From: an uncultured Alphaproteobacteria bacterium
Lineage (GTDB): Bacteria; Pseudomonadota; Alphaproteobacteria; HIMB59
DNA length: 62,412 nucleotides
Direction of reading: 5' to 3'
Assembly (NCBI GenBank): GCA_902526965.1
Contig: CABZMT010000006.1
Span: 1-62,412 of the forward strand
A program made the translations under genes and the position numbers. Positions 58,797-62,412 of the stretch are shown piece after piece (the first letter of the stretch is position 1; each line of letters starts with the position of its first letter). The notes below the pieces were generated by a model, which saw nothing but the letters and a program-made list of their open reading frames with translations, had not been told where the DNA came from and did not search any database.

Positions 58797-59260
58797 TGAG
58801 TTTATCACACTTTAATAAAAAAAATAAAAATATTGAAATGGTTGATATTTCAAAAAAAAATAAAACTAAAAGATATGCAGAAGCTAAATCTAGATTAAAA
58901 ATTGATAGAAAACTTTTTCTTCTTCTTAAGAATGATAAAGAATTACAAAATAACTTGTATCATACAGCTAAAATAGCAGGTGTTTATGCAGCTAAAAATA
59001 CATCCCATCAAATTCCATTAACACATAATATACCAATTGACTATGTGTCTTTAACATTTGATTTGAAGGAAAATGAATACATTTTGTTAAAGAGTATAGT
59101 TAAATCAAATTATTCTACAGGATTAGAAATAGAAGCATTAAATAGCGTTTCTTGTGCATCTATAACAATTTTTGATATGCTAAAATCATATAAAAAAAAA
59201 ATTACTATTGAAAAAATAGAAATTGTAAAAAAAAGGGGAGGTAAAAATAATATTGGATGA
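58796..59260 (+). CDS. moaC: Molybdenum cofactor biosynthesis protein MoaC
   Basis: A 154-residue cyclic pyranopterin monophosphate synthase. MVDISKKNKTKRYAEAKSRLKI opens the fold (in pieces), THQIPLTHNIPIDYV-like THNIPIDYVSLTF holds the active-site segment and GLEIEALNSVSCASITIFDML completes it. It turns the MoaA product into cPMP. MoaA is not in the window. trpC and moaC share a TGATG junction, and the moeA start is inside its last bases. Confidence 0.95.
   Translation: MSLSHFNKKNKNIEMVDISKKNKTKRYAEAKSRLKIDRKLFLLLKNDKELQNNLYHTAKIAGVYAAKNTSHQIPLTHNIPIDYVSLTFDLKENEYILLKSIVKSNYSTGLEIEALNSVSCASITIFDMLKSYKKKITIEKIEIVKKRGGKNNIG
59235..59241 (+). promoter_or_regulatory. Strong ribosome binding site for moeA
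   Basis: GGGGAGG lies inside the end of moaC with an 11-base spacer to the TTG at 59253. It is the main reason for taking that TTG as the moeA start. Confidence 0.5.
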
Positions 59261-60371
59261 TATTTTTAAAACAATAAAATTAATTTCAAATTATCTTCCA
59301 AAAAAAAAATTATTAACTATTTATACAAAGAATTTAAAAAATAATAATCTTATTCAATCAGATATAGAAGTTCAAGATAATATACCCCCATTTAATCAAT
59401 CATCAATGGACGGTATAGCTATAACAAATATAAGTAAAAAATTTAAAATAGTTGGAAGATCAAAGTTAAATAATTTTAATAATATTAAAGTTAATAAAGA
59501 TGAGTGTTTGATAGTTAAAACTGGTTCTTTAATACCAAATAATATCAAATACATTATTCCTCAAGAACAAATATTTATTAATAAGAATTATGCTTTTGTA
59601 ATTAACTTTAACAAAAAAAATAAATTTATTAGAAAAAAAGGCCATATCTTTAAGAAGGGTGAGAAAATTAACCTTCAAAACAAATATTTATCTTTTAAAG
59701 AGTTAAGTAGTTTAAAAAGTCTGAAAGAAACCAAAATTAAAATATTAAAACCTTTAAAATTTAAAATTATATCTACTGGTAGTGAATTTACTAAAAAACA
59801 TTTTATTTTTCCCACTAATGGTTTTTATTTGAATAATTTTGTATTAATAAATAACCAGATAGTTGAAAAGAATATTCATTTAAGAGATGACCAAAAATTA
59901 CTACAAAAAGAAATTAATAATTCAAAATCAGATATTACAGTAATTATTGGAGGGACTGGTAAAAGTAAAGATGATATAGATTTTAATAATTTTAATTTAA
60001 TTGTAGATGGTCTCGACTTAAAACCAGGGAGACCATTTAAATTGTTTATAAAACAAAATAGGATTTATTTATTTTTCCCTGGTAACCCCTGCTCATCATT
60101 CGTATTAACCAATATAATTATAAAATCATTAATAGAAATTTATAACTTTAACAAATCTACTTTTAACCATGAGATAATAGATATTAAGAAAATTAAATTT
60201 AATTTCAAAAACTATAAAAGAAAATCTTTTTTATTTGGATTTAGAAATAATAAAAATATTAAAATATTTAATAATCAAGAGAGTTCTAATTTAAAAAATA
60301 TATTAAATGCAAATTGTCTAATTTATTATGATAGAACTACTAAATTAAGATTGTATCAGGTTAATGACTAA
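59253..60371 (+). CDS. moeA: Molybdopterin molybdenumtransferase MoeA
   Basis: A 372-residue protein, shorter than the usual 400-410. NQSSMDGIAI is the substrate-binding stretch (normally SAMDGYA), IIGGTGKSKDDIDF the conserved acidic loop (TGGVSVGDYD), KPGRPFKLF and FPGNPCSSFV follow. It inserts molybdate into adenylylated molybdopterin. It starts at TTG 59253 inside moaC, with GGGGAGG 11 bases upstream. The last bases overlap lexA. Confidence 0.9.
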   Translation: MDDIFKTIKLISNYLPKKKLLTIYTKNLKNNNLIQSDIEVQDNIPPFNQSSMDGIAITNISKKFKIVGRSKLNNFNNIKVNKDECLIVKTGSLIPNNIKYIIPQEQIFINKNYAFVINFNKKNKFIRKKGHIFKKGEKINLQNKYLSFKELSSLKSLKETKIKILKPLKFKIISTGSEFTKKHFIFPTNGFYLNNFVLINNQIVEKNIHLRDDQKLLQKEINNSKSDITVIIGGTGKSKDDIDFNNFNLIVDGLDLKPGRPFKLFIKQNRIYLFFPGNPCSSFVLTNIIIKSLIEIYNFNKSTFNHEIIDIKKIKFNFKNYKRKSFLFGFRNNKNIKIFNNQESSNLKNILNANCLIYYDRTTKLRLYQVND

Positions 60372-60942
60372 AAACGCAAAAAAGCTATTAGAATTTTTAA
60401 GAAAATACATTAAAAAAAATAAGATATCTCCAAACTATGAAGAGATGAAAGAGCATATGGGTTTAAAATCAAAATCATCCATTTTTCAATATTTAGAATA
60501 CCTAGAGGAATTAGGTCATATAAAAAAAGACAAATTAAAATCAAGATCTATTGAGTTAAATAGTGTAATACCATTCTATAATGAAATCTCTGCTGGTAAG
60601 CCAATAGATGTTCTAAATGATCAAATAGAGTATATTGATGTTAATAATTTTATAAAATCTGATAAAGCCAACTGTATTGCTTGTAAGGTGCATGGAGATT
60701 CAATGGAGTCGTATGGTATTTTTGAAGATGATATAATTATAGTAGAAAGAGTTACAAATTATAATTCAAATGATATTCACGCTGTTCAAATAGATGATAG
60801 TGAGATAACCCTTAAAAAGATAAAACTAATCAAAGATGAAATTGAGATATTTGGCGATCACAAAAACTTTTCTTCAGTCAGATATAAGAAAGATAGAGTC
60901 AAAATATTAGGTAAAATGGTCAATTTAGTCAGAAAATATTAA
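60364..60942 (+). CDS. lexA: LexA SOS repressor
   Basis: A 192-residue repressor. Residues 1-65 form a winged helix with TNYEEMKEHMGL-type NYEEMKEHMGLKSKSSIFQY. The autocleavage site A77-G78 is in EISAGKP, the serine S113 is in HGDSMES, and the lysine K151 is in EITLKKI, so it should be RecA-cleavable. It starts 8 bases inside the moeA end, and its stop is the gltX start (TAATG). No space for an own operator exists upstream. Confidence 0.95.
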   Translation: MTKNAKKLLEFLRKYIKKNKISPNYEEMKEHMGLKSKSSIFQYLEYLEELGHIKKDKLKSRSIELNSVIPFYNEISAGKPIDVLNDQIEYIDVNNFIKSDKANCIACKVHGDSMESYGIFEDDIIIVERVTNYNSNDIHAVQIDDSEITLKKIKLIKDEIEIFGDHKNFSSVRYKKDRVKILGKMVNLVRKY

Positions 60943-62177
60943 TGATAATAACAAGGTTTGCCCCCTCACCTACTGGAAATTTTCATATGGGTAGTTTAAG
61001 AACCGCAATTTATAATTTTTTATATGCTAAAAAGAACAAAGGAAAATTTTTGTTAAGAATTGAGGACACTGATAAAGAGAGGTCAAAACAAATTTATGAA
61101 GACGAAATCTTAAAGATTTTTAATATATTTAATCTTCAATTTGACAAACTACTTTATCAATCAAAGAATTTAAGTGTTCATCAAGAGTATTTAGAGAAAC
61201 TGATATCTACTGATTTAGCTTATCAGTCAGATGATGGACCTTATAAGTTTAGAGTAAAAAAAGATAACGATTTCTTTAAATATGATGATTTAATTCTAGG
61301 AGAAGTAAAAATACCTTCAAATACAATAGAAGATTTCTCGATAGCTAGATCTGATAAAACTCCCACATTTATATTATCAAATTTAATAGATGATGTTTTT
61401 GAAAATGTTACCAATGTAATTAGAGGTAATGATCATACCATTAATACGGTTAAGCAAAAAATGTTATCTAATGCTCTGAACTTCAAAGAAATACATTATG
61501 CTCACATTCCACTTATACATGATATTGAAGGAAAAAAATTATCTAAAAGAGATAATATAACTAATGTTGAGGATTACTTAAATGATGGTTACTTAGCAGC
61601 ATCTATATTTAATTTTATCATCAAATTAGGTAACAATTTTAATGATATTGAATACCTAAATATTTATGAAGCTGTTAAAAATTTTAATTTATCTAAGACA
61701 GTTTTATCACCTGCAAAATTTGATATTGAAAAGCTAAACTTTATTAATCAATATTATTTAAAAGAGTTATCTTTTTCAGATTTTAATAAATACTTAGAGA
61801 AAGATGTAAAAGATCAAGTTTCAAGTTTTAAGTTAGAGCCCATATATAAAGATATCTTAGAGAGATGTCATAAATATACAGAAATTAATTTAGAGGTAGT
61901 CAAACTTTATGATTTTTTTAAAAAAAATTCAGTTCTTGAGATTGATAAGAATGAAAAAGATTTGATTAAAAAAATTCATACAATTATTAATAATTTGCAT
62001 GATAATGATAATACTCTATCAATACTTGAAAAAAATGGCCTACCTTTAAAGAAAATTGGTAAGATAATAAGAAAAATTACAGTAAATTTTGAATCTAAGA
62101 TACCAATTGAAAAAATTTTTATATTCTTTGGTATTGAAAATATAAAAGAAAGGCTATTATTATATATAAATGATTGA
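60942..62177 (+). CDS. gltX: Glutamyl-tRNA synthetase
   Basis: A 411-residue class I synthetase, shorter than the 460-490 norm. RFAPSPTGNFHMGSLRTAIYNF carries the HIGH-type motif (here HMGS), LRIEDTDKERS and the KLSKR ATP motif follow, and the anticodon-binding part at the C-terminus is abbreviated and Lys/Asn-rich. Alphaproteobacteria often have two GltX copies with different tRNA preference, so this could be the discriminating or the non-discriminating one. The usual comEC between lexA and gltX is missing. Confidence 0.93.
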   Translation: MIITRFAPSPTGNFHMGSLRTAIYNFLYAKKNKGKFLLRIEDTDKERSKQIYEDEILKIFNIFNLQFDKLLYQSKNLSVHQEYLEKLISTDLAYQSDDGPYKFRVKKDNDFFKYDDLILGEVKIPSNTIEDFSIARSDKTPTFILSNLIDDVFENVTNVIRGNDHTINTVKQKMLSNALNFKEIHYAHIPLIHDIEGKKLSKRDNITNVEDYLNDGYLAASIFNFIIKLGNNFNDIEYLNIYEAVKNFNLSKTVLSPAKFDIEKLNFINQYYLKELSFSDFNKYLEKDVKDQVSSFKLEPIYKDILERCHKYTEINLEVVKLYDFFKKNSVLEIDKNEKDLIKKIHTIINNLHDNDNTLSILEKNGLPLKKIGKIIRKITVNFESKIPIEKIFIFFGIENIKERLLLYIND

Positions 62178-62412
62178 TGAAAAAAGATTTAAATTGGTTG
62201 ATACTAAAACTGGAAAAGAATATGAATTTGATGGTCTTAATGGCTCTATTGGACCTGATGTAATAAATATTTCATCTTTATACAAAAAAACAGGTCTGTT
62301 TACTTACGATCCAGGCTTTACATCAACCGCTGCTTGTAATTCTAAGATTACATATATTGATGGTGAGAAAGGTGTCCTCCAATACAGAGGTTACCCAATC
62401 GAGGAGCTTGCT
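62170..62412 (+). CDS. gltA: Citrate synthase, N-terminal part (runs off the window)
   Basis: The first 81 codons of citrate synthase. They show LVDTKTGKEYEFDGLNGSIG, YDPGFTSTAACNSKITYIDG, and GVLQYRGYPIEELA, the standard N-terminus. Its ATG overlaps the gltX end by 8 bases. The remainder lies beyond base 62412, so nothing can be said on the catalytic core. Confidence 0.95.
   Translation, partial: MIDEKRFKLVDTKTGKEYEFDGLNGSIGPDVINISSLYKKTGLFTYDPGFTSTAACNSKITYIDGEKGVLQYRGYPIEELA

Overview
The window is a gene-dense, very AT-rich stretch (roughly 30% G+C by eye) from a streamlined alphaproteobacterium, most likely a free-living marine type (Pelagibacterales or HIMB59-like; the lineage is inferred). 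Three things point there. Two gene blocks have typical alphaproteobacterial order: ppiD-trpE-trpG-trpD-trpC-moaC-moeA-lexA-gltX-gltA and tpiA-secG-pyrG-kdsA-eno-ftsB-pdhABC-lpd-lipA. NtrY-NtrX-TrkA, a fused IspDF, a lipoylated E1-beta and an NDUFS4-like complex I subunit are all present. Intergenic space is almost absent: no gap exceeds about 160 bases, and many start and stop codons overlap.

Layout: 1-2350 holds the end of mazG, a TolC-like outer-membrane protein and a LysR regulator. 2392-6432 is an unusual arginine-type module: an ArgD-like aminotransferase facing a divergent ArgB-like kinase, an ArgC-like reductase and an unrecognised P-loop protein. 6509-12736 carries an AlaC-like aminotransferase, a PhzF-like protein, guaA, guaB, a GFA-type zinc protein and an alpha/beta hydrolase. 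metY follows (12733-14046). 14136-18847 reads on the minus strand as tRNA-Arg, glycerate kinase, glucosyl-phosphoglycerate phosphatase, glucosyl-3-phosphoglycerate synthase and a GH13_18 phosphorylase. Together these can make and recycle the compatible solute glucosylglycerate. 18911-23989 is a branched-chain amino-acid-type ABC transporter with its binding protein convergent. 24063-30009 holds the NDUFS4-like subunit behind tRNA-Pro, a NUDIX hydrolase, serA/serC/DUF1015, two small ORFs, a Gfo/Idh-like protein and a purine phosphoribosyltransferase. 30030-34668 is a BMP-type nucleoside/purine ABC transporter. 34733-41468 carries a DNA glycosylase, a beta-hydroxyacid dehydrogenase, an inositol-phosphatase-like protein, TrkA, NtrX and NtrY. 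41462-53514 runs from ispDF through lipoate/pyruvate dehydrogenase, glycolysis, KDO and CTP synthesis to secG and tpiA. 53546 to the end is the ppiD/trp/moa/lexA/gltX/gltA block.

How it works together: guaA/guaB, the purine phosphoribosyltransferase and the nucleoside transporter cover purine synthesis and salvage. The Liv and Nup systems are scavenging transporters. The glucosylglycerate cassette is a closed cycle entered from and returned to 3-phosphoglycerate. The strongest candidates for something under-described are that cassette with its tRNA leader, the ArgB/ArgC/P-loop module whose P-loop protein could supply the acyl-glutamate, an NtrX whose AAA+ core looks catalytically dead, and a 29-residue membrane ORF that fills an intergenic gap exactly. 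No CRISPR array, insertion sequence, rRNA or prophage was seen.
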